Assembly (NCBI RefSeq): GCF_028502605.1
Contig: NC_079232.1
Location: 7,006,001-7,070,000 of the forward strand
Reading direction: 5' to 3'
DNA: 64,000 bases
From: Trichoderma breve
Taxonomy: Eukaryota; Ascomycota; Sordariomycetes; Hypocreales; Hypocreaceae
This document shows positions 30,815 through 42,434 of the stretch, in pieces. The translations under genes and the position numbers were made by a program. The stretch's first letter is position 1; each line of letters opens with the position of its first letter. A model generated the notes under the pieces. That model worked only from the letters and a program-made list of their open reading frames with translations. It was not told where the DNA came from and ran no database searches.

Positions 30815-32090
30815 TTAGTAGAAATGCGAGTTTTCATATGCTTTGATTGTAACCCAGCCTTGTAAGCATTCTTTGGTGTCTTTGACCCAGTGCTGTATAG
30901 CTATAGGTAGAGTCTCCGGCGGTGTTGGTGTTTGTAATAGTACATTAAGTTTTGACAGAACCCTCTTTGGACTAAATGGTGATATACCTATCCCTGAGAA
31001 TCCCCCTTCAATATTCTTCCGAGTGATTGATGTAAAAAAGGCTGTACGAAAAGCGGAGAGGACCTCAAGCTTGCTAATATGTGTAGTATGCGCACGCATC
31101 AAGTTCTCAATTTGCCGACCATATGATTGCTTTCATGGCCCAAAACGGCCAACATCTAGCGGCTGAAGTAGATGAGAGGAATGTAACCTGTAATAATTTT
31201 ATGTTCTTTGCAGTAAAGCTAGAATTGTAATGAGTGGTGACTCTCATGGCCATTAAGGATTAGTAGTCGATATATGCCTTTCGTACGAGAAGCTGTATGA
31301 TAGTCAAAATGATTAATCTAATCTAAACCAACTTCATTAGTTGTCCAGCCATTGTCTGTTGTTGCAATGCGCCAATCAGTCAGAATATCACACCCTCGAT
31401 ACCAATTTTCAAGATGGTATTGTGCAGCTAGTACGATAAATAGCGGTATTGCCCAACCTGTTGCCCCAGGGCCTCGGATAATAGTTGATCACTCCCAATT
31501 ACCGGGTTGGGTTACTTTAGCTTTCGTACAGCCTTCTGAAGTTGTAACAACTGTGCCTGGAAAGATAATGCCTATCATAAAGCCATTCTCATCAAAATCG
31601 TAAAGATCATCATCAATGATCCGATACTTAGCCTTCACATTCTATAAGAGAGCAAACCAGCTATTAATAAGCTTTGGATCTTCAACTTTAGCTCTTTGAT
31701 ACTCAAATTTGCGAGACCAACGAGTACAGAGCTTTGGTTGGCGCTGAACGAAGTTTGATGCCCTTTTCACAAACAGGTGGCGCATCGCGTACGCGTTGTA
31801 GATGATTGGCCATTTCTTCAACACCACGTAATCTAGGAGGAAATTATCACGTAGATAGCTCAATTACATACTTAATAATAACCTCCTCTTTTGATTTTGT
31901 GCGCTTTTTGAATTAGGCTTTGTATCGCATCGTGCAAGTGTACCAGCGCCACGGCGGGCAAGAGTTGTACGGTCAACATTGTAGATCTTTGCTGCAGCTC
32001 TAAGACTTAATTTTGGGTCTTTTGAAGATATTCAATGTCAAGATTAATGCTGTTCTCGTACAGAAGTGTTGCCATAATGTGTTCTGGAAA
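30815..32090 (-). mobile_element. Decayed pogo/Fot-type DDE transposase
   Basis: Reading the minus strand from about 32090 to 30815, pieces of a Tc1-mariner/pogo transposase appear in order. First is a psq-type helix-turn-helix (KLSLRAAAKIYNVDRTTLARR). Next is the CENP-B/Tc5-type DNA-binding region (NFVQRQPKLCTRWSRKFEYQ then VEDPKLINSWFALL). DDE-domain pieces follow: DFDENGFMIGII, TTDNGWTTNEVGLD, RLLILNGHESHHS and HISKLEVLSAFRTAFFTSI. The last block is FSGIGISPFSPKRVLSKLNV. The frame is broken by many stops and shifts, and the base composition is AT-rich. It is an inactive relic. I could not find matching terminal inverted repeats. Confidence 0.82.
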
Positions 32091-32134
32091 GACTTAATAA
32101 ATAATGGTGGAAGTCTATGTCATTGTAAAAAGTA

Positions 32135-32249
32135 GCTCACTCGCTTGAGTGGCTCACTCGCTTGAGTGGCTCACTCGCTTGAGTGGCTCACTCGCTTGAG
32201 TGGCTCACTCGCTTGAGTGGCTCACTCGCTTGAGTGGCTCACTCGCTTG
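32135..32249. repeat. Minisatellite: 17-bp unit, six full copies and one partial
   Basis: The unit GCTCACTCGCTTGAGTG repeats head to tail without differences at 32135, 32152, 32169, 32186, 32203 and 32220. A 13-bp partial copy follows at 32237. Each unit contains CACTC and GAGTG, inverted, so single strands could fold into hairpins. It lies about 45 bp beyond the transposase relic and may belong to its end. There are no spacers, so this is not a CRISPR array. Confidence 0.95.
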
Positions 32250-32755
32250 TGAATTGCGTTATTACTTTACAAAACTTTATAAAATTAACAAATAAAATAG
32301 AAACTTCTATTTCACCTTCAACAGTACCTTCAGGAAGGTAAGTACTAAAGCTGAAATAATCCGGCGAAACTCTCAGCAGATCGGTCAGATCTAATCTCAA
32401 TTCCCGCTCGATGAGCTGATTTTCCATGATGAGCCGATCTTCCCCGCAGATCTCCCCTCTCCCCGCAACTCGGGCTGCGAGATCAATCCGATACTATCTC
32501 CTTTGAGGCTAGACAAGGGACGGGATGGTTGTATTTGTTAGTAAACTGTGCTAACAACGTGCTTTTCAAGTGTAAGATGCCGAGGGAATTAGGAAACGCT
32601 GGGCAACGCAGCTTGGCTGTTTCCTAACATGTGAGCCGATCTGCAGAAGAGTATATAACTGCCAAAAGAAAAAGAGTGGCGATGGGGATATGTCGATCAC
32701 CCATCTCGCCCTGTATATGCTCTTAAGCATTTTTGATTTCAAGTGACTTGAAATA
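32250..32755. promoter_or_regulatory. Upstream region of the secretory lipase gene with TATA box
   Basis: TATATAA at 32652-32658 lies about 100 bp before the lipase ATG, a normal distance for a fungal core promoter. The left part is AT-rich and may be the end of the transposon relic. Confidence 0.55.
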
Positions 32756-34114
32756 ATGATTGGGTTTGTTCGTGTCTTCTTATGGCTAGCCTTATATACG
32801 GTGGTTTACGCTATCCCCTATGACATCAAGGGGAGAGGAACTGCCGTGCCTCCCACGGATGATGACTTCTACACTGTGCCTCCGGACGTTGGCAACTCAC
32901 CTCCGGGTACCATCTTGAAGCACCGTATACCGCCAGCGCCAATTGCGGCTTTTGGTTTGGATCCTGTAAACCTCCAAAGCAGCTATCAGATTCTGTACAG
33001 AACCAATGACAACTTTGGAAATGCAACAGCAACAGTCGCAACCATCCTAATCCCACACAATGCAGACTATACCAAAGTGCTGTCGTATCAGGTAGCCCAA
33101 GATTCATCATTCAGAAACTGTGCCCCTTCGTATGCGTTGCAGCTGGCTTCAGCATCCGGTGGTCCCTTTGGCACATTGGTGACGCAGGCCGAACTGCTGC
33201 TCATCGAAGCAGCTCTCGAACGAGGCTGGGTTCTCATCGTTCCTGACCACGAGGGACCAAATGCTGCCTTTCTGGCTAATCGGCAAGCTGGCCAGGCGAC
33301 TCTCGACGGCATCCGAGCTGCTCTCAGCTCCGGTGCTTTCACGAGCATCGACAAGGATGCCACCGTTGCCATGTGGGGTTACTCTGGTGGAAGCCTCGCC
33401 TCCGGCTGGGCTGCTGAACTGCAACCAACTTATGCTCCAGAGCTCAAGATTGCAGGAGCTGCGCTAGGAGGAACTGTACCCAACATCACCACCGTCCTCA
33501 CAGAGATCAACAAAAGTCTTTTCGCCGGCATCATTCCATCCGGCATGGTCGGCTTGTCGAACCAGTACCCCTATGTTGCCGAAGTTCTCGACCAACACAT
33601 CCTGACCCAGTACAAGCCCCTGTTCGGCCTGGTGAGGAATCAGTGTCTGACCGCCGACGTCTTGGACTTTCTGGGCAAAGATGTCCTTGCCATGTTTGAC
33701 GACCCATCTCTACCATTCACAGATCCTCGACTCGTCCAAATAGAGAACGACAACGGCATGGGCCATGCCATTCCTAGAATCCCATTATACGTGTACAAGT
33801 CCACGGGGGACGAGCTCAGCCCGGTTGACGAGACAGACGCCCTAGTCAGCAAGTACTGTGCCGGGGGCACTTCCGTGGAATACGTCCGAGACATCCTTTC
33901 GGAGCACGGGAGCCTCGCTATTACTGGGGCCGCCAAGGCGTTGTCCTGGTTGATTGATGTTCTAGATGGCGAGAAGCCTCAGGTGCGGTGTTCAACATCG
34001 ACAGTTGCGTCGTCGTTGCTGGATCCTAGTGCATTGGAGGTTCTTCCACAATTTATTATCGACGCTTTGTTGGATCTTCTTCACAAGCCGGTAGGGCCTA
34101 TTGTGATAGGATAG
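32756..34114 (+). CDS. Secretory lipase (LIP family)
   Basis: Single exon of 452 residues. An N-terminal hydrophobic leader (MIGFVRVFLWLALYTVVYA) predicts secretion. PPGTILKHRIPP followed by LQSSYQILYRTNDNFGNATATVATILIP is the typical start of fungal secretory lipases (Candida LIP-like). RGWVLIVPDHEGPNAAF follows, and MWGYSGGSLASGWAAEL holds the nucleophile Ser. The Asp and His of the triad are probably in YKSTGDELSPVDETD and ILSEHGSLA. Family length is about 440-460, so the gene appears complete. The enzyme should hydrolyse triacylglycerols or other esters outside the cell. It is intact although it lies directly beside transposon remains. Confidence 0.9.
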   Translation: MIGFVRVFLWLALYTVVYAIPYDIKGRGTAVPPTDDDFYTVPPDVGNSPPGTILKHRIPPAPIAAFGLDPVNLQSSYQILYRTNDNFGNATATVATILIPHNADYTKVLSYQVAQDSSFRNCAPSYALQLASASGGPFGTLVTQAELLLIEAALERGWVLIVPDHEGPNAAFLANRQAGQATLDGIRAALSSGAFTSIDKDATVAMWGYSGGSLASGWAAELQPTYAPELKIAGAALGGTVPNITTVLTEINKSLFAGIIPSGMVGLSNQYPYVAEVLDQHILTQYKPLFGLVRNQCLTADVLDFLGKDVLAMFDDPSLPFTDPRLVQIENDNGMGHAIPRIPLYVYKSTGDELSPVDETDALVSKYCAGGTSVEYVRDILSEHGSLAITGAAKALSWLIDVLDGEKPQVRCSTSTVASSLLDPSALEVLPQFIIDALLDLLHKPVGPIVIG

Positions 34115-34481
34115 GTAGTCTATGATTGTATAACAAATGGCCCAACTCGAGTTACATTACATGTGCAGCTGGCAAATGACCCCAGACGGGGGCCATGGAA
34201 CTACTCATTCGTAAAGGGCAAACGATATGTAGAATTTGGCAACTTGGTTGAAGAATAATTACAGATCGATAGCTGTATAGCTTCATCAAATACCTCTCTA
34301 CCTTAAGCCTGTTCGGGGTTTTTAGGCTTTGGTCAGAAATAGTCGCGTGTAAAAGGGATAAATACCTCTAGTATCTCTAGAAACATAGAGTTAAATACAC
34401 TCATTCGCTGCTACTGCCCCATGAGTTATCTATAAAATAGCGGCCCCTAAACAACAACCTCTCAACCCCACCACATCTGCG
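34115..34481. other. Convergent intergenic region
   Basis: 3' flanks of the lipase and Nudix genes. No other feature seen. Confidence 0.5.
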
Positions 34482-35018
34482 TTACTTCGTGTAAGTATTC
34501 TCCACAAGATCGATAGCTTTCTTAACCATATCACGATCCATCTGAAACGTCAGCTTATTCAGAACATCCGTATAGCTGTAAAACTCCACCGCGCATCCAT
34601 CTTCCATCGTTTCCACCGGCAATACGTCCTCATTCACAGCAACGACGAACCACCATATAAGCTTCACTTCGTTTTCCCCGAGGTGGCGGATTTGTAAGGT
34701 AAATGGTTCGGAAATATTCGTGTAAAAACGCGCTCGGTCATCCAACTGCTCGATTTCTACCGCTGGCGGGGCACGAGTATGCATATTTACTGGAAGAAGG
34801 CGACAAGCGAAGCCTGTCTCTTCGGTAATCTCGCGCAGGGCTGTTTCATGGCGAGTTTCTCCGCAATTTCGCCGTCCTTTGGCTAACACGTACTCATCGC
34901 GCTCTAAGAGATGAAGTACGCAGATCTCGTGGGACGATAGACGGAATAAAACGCCGCCAACGCTTTCGACGAAGTTTTCCGACGTGTATTGCTCCGACTC
35001 GAAACGTGACTCGGCCAT
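34482..35018 (-). CDS. Nudix hydrolase
   Basis: Single exon of 178 residues from the ATG at 35018. The Nudix box is perfect: G-x5-E-x7-REITEETGF, beginning GRRNCGE and ending REITEETGF (about residues 48-70). These residues bind the divalent metal and cleave a nucleoside diphosphate linked to another group. The surrounding LLERDEYVLAKGRR resembles fungal diadenosine- or diphosphoinositol-polyphosphate-type members, but substrate cannot be inferred. No targeting signal, so probably cytosol or nucleus. The length is normal and there is no sign of damage. Confidence 0.88.
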   Translation of the reverse strand: MAESRFESEQYTSENFVESVGGVLFRLSSHEICVLHLLERDEYVLAKGRRNCGETRHETALREITEETGFACRLLPVNMHTRAPPAVEIEQLDDRARFYTNISEPFTLQIRHLGENEVKLIWWFVVAVNEDVLPVETMEDGCAVEFYSYTDVLNKLTFQMDRDMVKKAIDLVENTYTK

Positions 35019-35607
35019 GGTGTAGCGAGAATGCTAATCAGTTATGAGATAATAACCGGAACCTGGCACATATAGGTCGCTCTCTCACTTGTAACGCTTT
35101 GAATGTCTAGTCTTGGCGCCTGGCTTGGTGTGAAATGTGAGTACTAAGCTTCGCGTGTAAAAGTAGAAAGTCGGCGTTTGTCTGAAACAATTGAACGGAT
35201 TGGAGAAAGAAAAACGAAGGGTTGGGCAATTAAATAAGCGGCATTTACCCGATTCACACACCAAGAGATGAACAAATTAACAAACAAACAAGCAAACTTC
35301 CGGTCCGTATGGCGCTGGAGCGGGCACTGAATGAGGCGGTGGCAGCAATTGATGAGGCAAAGACTTTGTGCCCTTGAAGGCAAAATGCCCTTATAGTAGG
35401 TGAGAGAACGCTGAATCGACACACGATAGAAACACCCAACGTGCATTTAATTTTGGACGAAGAATAATTATAAACTATAAGCCGCGCTTACAAATGAGAG
35501 TTTGATAAGTAGAAAGAGAATCTAGTTACATCCCCAAAGTTCCATGTTTCAGCTCATGACATTATTGCATAGATATCGCCAAATTATGGTGTTGGTGGTT
35601 ATGAAGA
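35019..35607. other. Intergenic between Nudix and NACHT-WD40 genes
   Basis: An open frame at 35144-35446 on the minus strand has no motif and overlaps the Nudix promoter; I do not support it. Nothing else seen. Confidence 0.4.
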
Positions 35608-38600
35608 TCAATCTTCATCCATTACCTTATCCACCATGGCAAACTGTAGCATGTTGCAGCCCAAATGCTGTGTCGCCTCCCCAAAGAAGCCTGTGGGAGG
35701 CCACCTAAAGACCAATGCGCTACCAGCCATAAAGTCATAAAGGTCTTTGCACTCGTGAGGAAAGTATACAATGTCTTGGCCATCGTCTTGAATCCACGCT
35801 CCAGTCATTGATATTCCGGCGGAATGACAGTTGACCGGTATCAATATTTTATATGCAAATATCTTATCCAGTGAAAAAAATATGCTTCCCGTTGAGGCAG
35901 AACCATAGACTTGACACGTTTGGGCGAATAAAGCCTTCGTAAACGACTGAGCCTGTCACTAGATCCCATATAAAGACTCTTCCCATAAAGTCCAAAGCAC
36001 CAAGGTATCTGTTGTCGTCGAAAATGGATAAGTCTTTGAGTTCATGTAGATTAGAAGTGAAAGCGTGCACAAACTGTCGCGTTTCCACATTTATAACAAC
36101 GACCCTGTCGCTAAATCGATGGGCAAGCAGCTTGCTATTGGAAGAGAATCGGAACAGGCTGTTGTACTCTACAGTCACACTGATATGAGTATATCCATAA
36201 AAGTCTCCGTTGTCGTGAATAGACGGGCTCATAAACATATTTGTTGTCGGGATTGATGAGACGATATACTTGCCATTGGGAGAAAATGCAATAGACTCTA
36301 TTTTTCCAAATCGCGGGGCTCCGGAACATATCTCAGATCCAGTTTTGGTGTTCTAAAGGTAAATCTTGTCGCTCAAAGACGCAATCAACTTACTATCAGG
36401 CGAGAATACAGCATTCTCTGACGTGCTTGAGTTCAACTTTCGAGCGAACAGCATTCTGCCACTTTGAACATCCCAAACTTGAAGTCTCTTTGTCTTCCAG
36501 ACACAGGCACAGAAGTTGCCATCCATTGAGAATATAATTGATGAAATATTAATCTTCTTTCGGCCCGTATAATAAATCCCTGGGTAAGCTGGTTTCTTAT
36601 ATCGACTCACGAATTTCTTTAGCCAATGAGAATTCGAAAACATATCGACCAAGGGCCGCAGCCTCTGTATGTAGAGCTCCCTTTTTGCGCCAGTTTGTCC
36701 ATCCCACAGTCGAATAGCGTCACTATAAGACGCAGAGGCCAATTGCTTATCGTCCCGCGACGCTGCAACAATGCTGGGATACTCGAAGGAAAATTCGGAA
36801 TCAACATGCTTTGTTCGGAATCTTGTATCCCATATAGTAACTGCATTTTTCTCTGAAACTGAAGCAATCTCGCTTCCATCGACCGAAAACGCAAATGTCT
36901 GTGGAAAATAGAGGCTCCTCGGATTGGGATTTTGTAGTTCACGCCACTTCTTGCCCGAAACAACATTGAGAATTTGTATTACTCCAGAAATGGCTACCGC
37001 AATTGTCTTTTCATCTGGCGAGAAAAGGACTGCATCGACGATTCCCTTTGTTGAGATCCGGCGTGTTGCCCCTGTGGCGACATTCCATATCTCAATATTC
37101 TTGAACACTGCCGCTGCCAACAGCTTACTGTCGGGCGAAAAGGCGACAGACCTAACGCCTGTGTCAAAACACTTGGCGTTATCCAGAGGTTTTCCATTCT
37201 CAGTGTCGAGAAGCCAGACGTTTTTCTTGTGCTTCCCGTTGCATGCTATGCTTTTGCCATCAGGGGAAATTGTCAAATCGCGATCGCCTTTGGAGCTGTC
37301 GTCACCCGTGCGGCACGAAACCCACACTTCTTTATTATCTATTATATCCCACAAGTAGATAGAGCCTAGAAGCTCAGTGAAGATGATCCTTTTGCCATCA
37401 GGCATAAATGCGACTGACCTAACTTGATGTCTTCTCCAATATTTGCTAACTTCTGTGCCCGTAATGACATTCCAGAATCTAATAGTCTTATCGTCGGACG
37501 CAGAAACGAGAAGACTGCTGTTTGGTGAGAATGAAATGCTGATGACCTCTCCGGAGTGGCCTGTTAGAATATGACGCTGGGCGCCCGTTATCGCATTCCA
37601 CAAGCATATTTTGCCGTCCCTGTATCCAGATGCTATGAATTTGCCATCTAGCGAATATGCTACGACCTCAGCCAAGTCCCGATAGTATAATCGTCGTAAT
37701 TGAGGATTCCATGACTCAGACAAAGAAGGAATGGACAGGACCCAACTTGGAATGTGATGTTGATAGATGCGCCGGATGAGACTTGTTCTCGGGCTAAATA
37801 TGAGTGCAGATATATATAACTGCAGTGGAGCAGCCTCAATAATGGAACTGTGCGCGTATAGAAACCGACTTTGAGTCTTGAACTACGGCTGCTAGTGTCT
37901 GCTGAATGACCTTTGTGCCACTACTACCGATTTTTCGTCTGATGCCTATGGGTAGACTGTAAATATTTCTTCGGGGTTTTTTATGGGACTATCAAACGTC
38001 AGGATTAAGGTCCGATACATGATTAGTTGATGGACTTACAAGCAGCGACTCTAGGAGTCGAATCATATCGATGGCATCAGACAGTCGCCCAATGAGCGCG
38101 AGAACTTCTATCCAGCACAGAAATCGAGTTTGGAAGAATTCCAAGGTTCCGGAATGATCTCTCGGATCTACGTTAATCTGTTGGAGATGATATATTCAAT
38201 ATTTACAGGCGTACTGTAGAGCCTGAGAAACGTGACTATCCACATCAGATGCTGGAATGTCTTTGGTTCGCTTCCCAGGTTCTCGAAGTCTGCAAATATT
38301 CTTCTGCAACTCCATAGCCATGATTTCGAGGCAACGTTGGAGTAGATTCGTATGTATCTTTCTATGATCGATCGAAAAACGCAAGCTTGAACTTTTTTGT
38401 GGATCTGAAAGAAAGTCTCTGAACGACGCATGAAGCACGTAAATCTGGCCAGACGCCTCTTGAGGAACATCTAGAACCGAACCCAGATGTTTGAGTAGCC
38501 GAGTGATATTTTCCACTGGCTCACCAACCATAGTAGCAAAGTCAGTTAGAGACATTTTGTCATAAATAATGACGACAGACCCAACAACTTTTTGGTAAGA

Positions 38601-39745
38601 CAGCTGCAAAGTTTCCATTTCGCCTGGTCGCAAAGTAGCAAACTTTGCAAATGCATTTTCTAGGATAGTCGTGTAAATCGAATCCAGCTCTCTCTCTGGC
38701 TCAAGTTGCGAATCCTGCGAAGCAAGAAATCTCTCTAGTCTTTTCGCCGCGTAAATCTCGCCTTGTCGAATAAAGCGACACACTGTGGCAGCATGAATGA
38801 ACAATCTGTTAGACTTCCTGGCCAGAATGTCGATGGTTTCTTCAGTGATGAGAGATTGGTCAATGTCCATGCCGGTTAATTGATGCCTGTAATAGAGCCG
38901 CAAATCCGCTGCCACGATTGATTCTTCAATGTCATGCAGAGTGAAGTCTTGGCGTGAGTAGGATGTGATCCTGTCAAAGCCTATATGAATAGTACCCTCC
39001 GGTCGGCTTGTGATGAATATGCGGAAAGGAATCTTTTTCAGTGCTGACAATCCTGCAAGACACTGAATCAACACTCCTTGATCATATTCACTACCACATT
39101 CATCTAGAGCATCGATTACTATGAGCATGGGCTGAAAGCCATCGTCTAATGACATCGAGCGCAGAGGATCAAGAATCAGCTTTTCCCATTGGTCGTACAA
39201 GCTGCGGCTAGTGATGGAAGGATAAGACTCCAAGCCATTCTGGAGATGTTCTCGGTAGGCGGGCAATGACTCTGCAAGTTCGTTTGCAATTGTCGCCACA
39301 AACTTTGTCGTAGAAGACAGATCGCCGCTGCTTCTAGAGAAGAAGAAACTTGCGCCAAGCCGACGTTTTTTATAGTATTCGCGGGCGATCGTCATTGAGA
39401 TGGTCGTCTTTCCGGTACCAGCCATGCCTCTCAGCCAATAGATGCGCTTCTCCCCATCATCATCTATCCATGACCTTATCTGACTCAGAACTTGTACTCG
39501 GGTATTTTCGAGACAGCCCGGTGCATGTTGTTTGTTGGTAGCATTGAAAGTGGCCTCGTGGAGATAGTCAAGCTCCAAAGCTTTCTTAGGTGGATGGACT
39601 GACAGTGCATCAGCAAATGCGGGCACGAGGGGTCAAGGCAAACAAAGGCGGCTGTACCTGGGGCATTGTAGTCGCCTTGGATGATTTGTGCATAATCTCC
39701 AAAAGTATTGTGCGAAACTGAGCGTACGGCACCATCACTGGCCAT
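35608..39745 (-). pseudogene. NACHT-WD40 NOD-like receptor (HET-E/NWD type), frame broken at several places
   Basis: The minus strand from the ATG at 39745 encodes a short N-terminus (MASDGAVRSVSHNTFGDYA). An intron near 39592-39653 leads to VHPPKKALELDYLHEATFNA, the NACHT P-loop LRGMAGTGKTTIS and Walker B LIVIDALDECG. The usual linker APLQLYISALIFSP (with RFLYAHSS before it) then joins about ten WD40 blades such as ILTGHSGEVISISFSP and TIRFWNVITG. The chain is broken. TGA at 38196-38198 follows LQYACKY, where relatives have Trp. TAG at 36353-36355 replaces Trp in KIYL-x-NTKTG. TAA codons at 35864 and 35849 interrupt the last blades. A frameshift near 35810-35830 precedes ISMTGAWIQDDGQDIVYF. 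The intron at 37883-38039 is normal. NWD proteins sense non-self and trigger cell death; this copy looks inactivated, and stops at tryptophans suggest G-to-A changes. Confidence 0.83.
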
Positions 39746-40651
39746 TTTTAGGCTAAACAAAAGAGCACTCTACAATGAACATCAATAGCTTCCTAGTGTT
39801 TGAGTCAAGATTCAGTTGGGCAAAGGAAGACATATCTTTTCAAAAGATGCAAAGATCCAGAGAGATGTCAGGCATTGGATCCAGCTGATGTTAGGCAGCC
39901 ATGTACCGAACAAGCATCTTAACATAGACATAGTTATCGTGATACTTTCATTGGCCACAGAACGAACGTATAGGAGCGGTGTAAATTCCGGAGCAAAGCA
40001 GCCTCAATTGTTACCTTGTTACTATTTATAATTCGTTGGATATGGCTGAGCTCTCTTTTGCAGAAGAATATTAATAACATGGTTGGATGAGAAGGCGCGA
40101 GAACGTGGCATTGTTGATTCAAAGTAGGGCCGAGCGAGTGACATCGAATCCCTCCTTCGTTCGACCCTCGTTCAAAGAACTGTTGGAAGTCATGTCCCTT
40201 GGACCGTGAGTTGAGTCCTAGTCGATTGTTCCTGAAACATATGTACAGAAACTAGAAGGCCGTCAACTACGTCAAACGTAGAGGCTGTGACTCTGATAAT
40301 AATACATACGTCTCATTTAGTTTCCGCATCATCTCGGTGAAATCCGAGTGCCAGATTCGGCCGGACATGCAACAGCCACAGCCATTCTGTCACAAGAGTT
40401 AGCATCAAGATCGGCAGTCAGCCCTAAGACAACTAACGCAATTGGCCAATAGGATGATTGATGACACGGGATGGAAAAAAGCCCTGGGGATAAGCTAATG
40501 CGGCCTCTCTCCGTAAAAAGCTAGCCTGCTGCTCGTTCTCGTTCAGCATTTTACCGCTACCAACTACATGTACCCTTCGTTTCCCGTCGTCATCGTTTAA
40601 GCAGCTCGCTTGACGTTGCATCAAGAACGACGATTCTCTATACACACTACA
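39746..40651. promoter_or_regulatory. Divergent intergenic region between NACHT-WD40 and Zn2Cys6 genes
   Basis: No supported coding region in 0.9 kb. It should contain both promoters. I recognise no repeated element. Confidence 0.45.
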
Positions 40652-41990
40652 ATGACAGTAACAACAAGACTCTCTCTTGCGGGTGGACGCGAGGAAAGGT
40701 CACAGCAGACGCAGCTGCCACGCAAGAAACATGCGAAGCTATTCCACAAAAAGTGTAGGACCGGCTGCCAGCGTTGCCGAGTCCGTCGAGTCAAGGTATG
40801 CAGAAGAAACACTTCGAGATCAACGGCACGGTAGTAGATTTCAAGTTAGAGAGGTTCTAATATCGATTCAGTGTGATGAAGCCAAGCCAATCTGTAACAA
40901 CTGCACGCGGCTTGACTTGGAGTGCGGCTATGGACCTCTTCCCATAGTTCCGAGCAACATTGAATCAGGTTCAACATCAACTAGTACAGAAGCTGGTGAC
41001 AGTCTGGTTGATATAGAGGGCATACGCCCACTCCCAGAAACAGAGGCTCGACGAAAACTTGAGCTCGAGCTGTTTTATCACTACTTCACCGAAACTGCCC
41101 CAACCGTTGGCGGAGACAAGTTCGCCCAAAGTTTCATGGGCCCAGTCATATGCTGCGCGGCATTGAAATCAGATGCCGTGATGCATGGAGTCTGCATGCT
41201 GTCGGCACTTCATAAGGCGTACAAATCCAATTTCATGGATACGCAACACATGCAGCATTATTCCACGTATCTCAACCTAACTCTTCAATCGCACCACCAG
41301 CACGTGTTGCATCTCGATACCGACAATGTGGATTTCTCATGCTTAGCGTCTACTACGCTTCGGGTGTATGGATACGTTCGACTACAACGTCGTTCGTTGG
41401 TACCATATACTCCCCCTATTGAGTGGCTACGCATGTCAAACACCAGCAATATTGTGTTTCGCAAGGCCCTAGCCTTGATTGAGCAGAACCCTGATTCTCT
41501 TAGCGGCAGATTGATGCTGGAGATATCTCAACACTTGGATGAAAAGCAGAGGATGGAAGATACAAACGAATTGCTGTACCTATTACGACGCCAGGAACCT
41601 CACGAACTGGAAGAAGAATGGGACGACGAAGTCTACTACGTCTACAAGCGCACGCTGAGCTGCTTGGGCTGTATCTGGAAGCACAGATTCGACCACTCTC
41701 CACCTCCCGGCCTCTCTCGAAGGCTAATCCTCTTCCCCATGATTGTGGACGCTCAATTTGTAGACTATGTGGCGCAGAAGCGACCGCGGGCACTGATCAT
41801 CATGGCTCATTACTTCACACTTTTGGCTCTTCACCGCAGCCTTTGGTATATCGGGGATACTGGACTACGTGAAGCGAGGGCCATTGCGGCTGAGTTGCCA
41901 CTTGAGTGGCAGGGCATGTTGATACAGCCACTGGAAATACTAAAAGATCCTTCATTATTATGCGATGTTTCCCAGGAGAGATTAGTTTAG
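40652..41990 (+). CDS. Zn2Cys6 transcription factor
   Basis: Two exons (40652-40795 and 40872-41990) give about 420 residues. The intron, with a GTATGC donor and a TTCAG acceptor, falls inside the zinc cluster. Spliced, it reads CRTGCQRCRVRRVKCDEAKP then CNNCTRLDLEC, near residues 34-63. The rest (LELELFYHYFTETAPTVGG, VMHGVCMLSALHKAYK) has the profile of the fungal_trans_2/C6 superfamily seen in sterol-uptake-control-like regulators. A 420-residue length is normal for that group. There is no obvious neighbour pathway: the next gene encodes a membrane protein and the upstream one is a broken receptor. The target is unknown. Confidence 0.85.
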
Positions 41991-42434
41991 AACTAAATAC
42001 ATAAGCCATCTACAGAGGCGGGAATACAACAGCAATCGTGAATCCTCCATGTCTAATGCACTAAGGGCAAGACACGCTGCTTTCAGTATTTCAGTGCCGT
42101 TCCTTAACTTAATTCGATGCAGGGGGTGCCGTAGCGCTCAAACTAGGTTGATGCGGGCCATTCAGATATGCCGTCGTTCTCGTTCAATCCTACGCTAATG
42201 TGTGGCATGGATCTTTCGGGGCTTACTTTAGGATGTGTGGAACTCCTGGCAGCACCAAGAGGAGCAGCATTATGAACTACAAGGGAAAGAAGACATATAT
42301 ATAGTAATTTTACCTACAAAACTCAACAAAAAGTCATCTTCTCAACTACTAAGCAACAGTTCTCGACACAGATTCAACCACTCCATCACTCTCTGCCGAG
42401 TTATCGAACTTCATTGCAAACGCACGCGATCAAA
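41991..42434. other. Intergenic with TATA-like promoter
   Basis: A TATATATA stretch near 42294-42302 lies about 135 bp before the membrane-protein start and probably is its core promoter. Nothing else seen. Confidence 0.45.

Noticed and set aside
31352..31603. 83-codon plus-strand frame in the transposon region
   Set aside because: The minus strand here encodes recognisable DDE-transposase pieces.
32135..32249. Possible CRISPR array
   Set aside because: Repeat units abut with no spacers and the genome is fungal; it is a minisatellite.
35144..35446. 100-codon minus-strand frame upstream of the NACHT-WD40 relic
   Set aside because: No family signal and no splice or promoter context; likely chance.
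36924..37358. 144-codon plus-strand frame within the WD40 region
   Set aside because: Antisense to well-supported WD40 blades; no motif of its own.
38168..38198. Intron to explain the TGA after the NACHT region
   Set aside because: The only candidate GTAAAT...AACAG would be 29 nt and leads to another stop; reading through keeps a family-like sequence.
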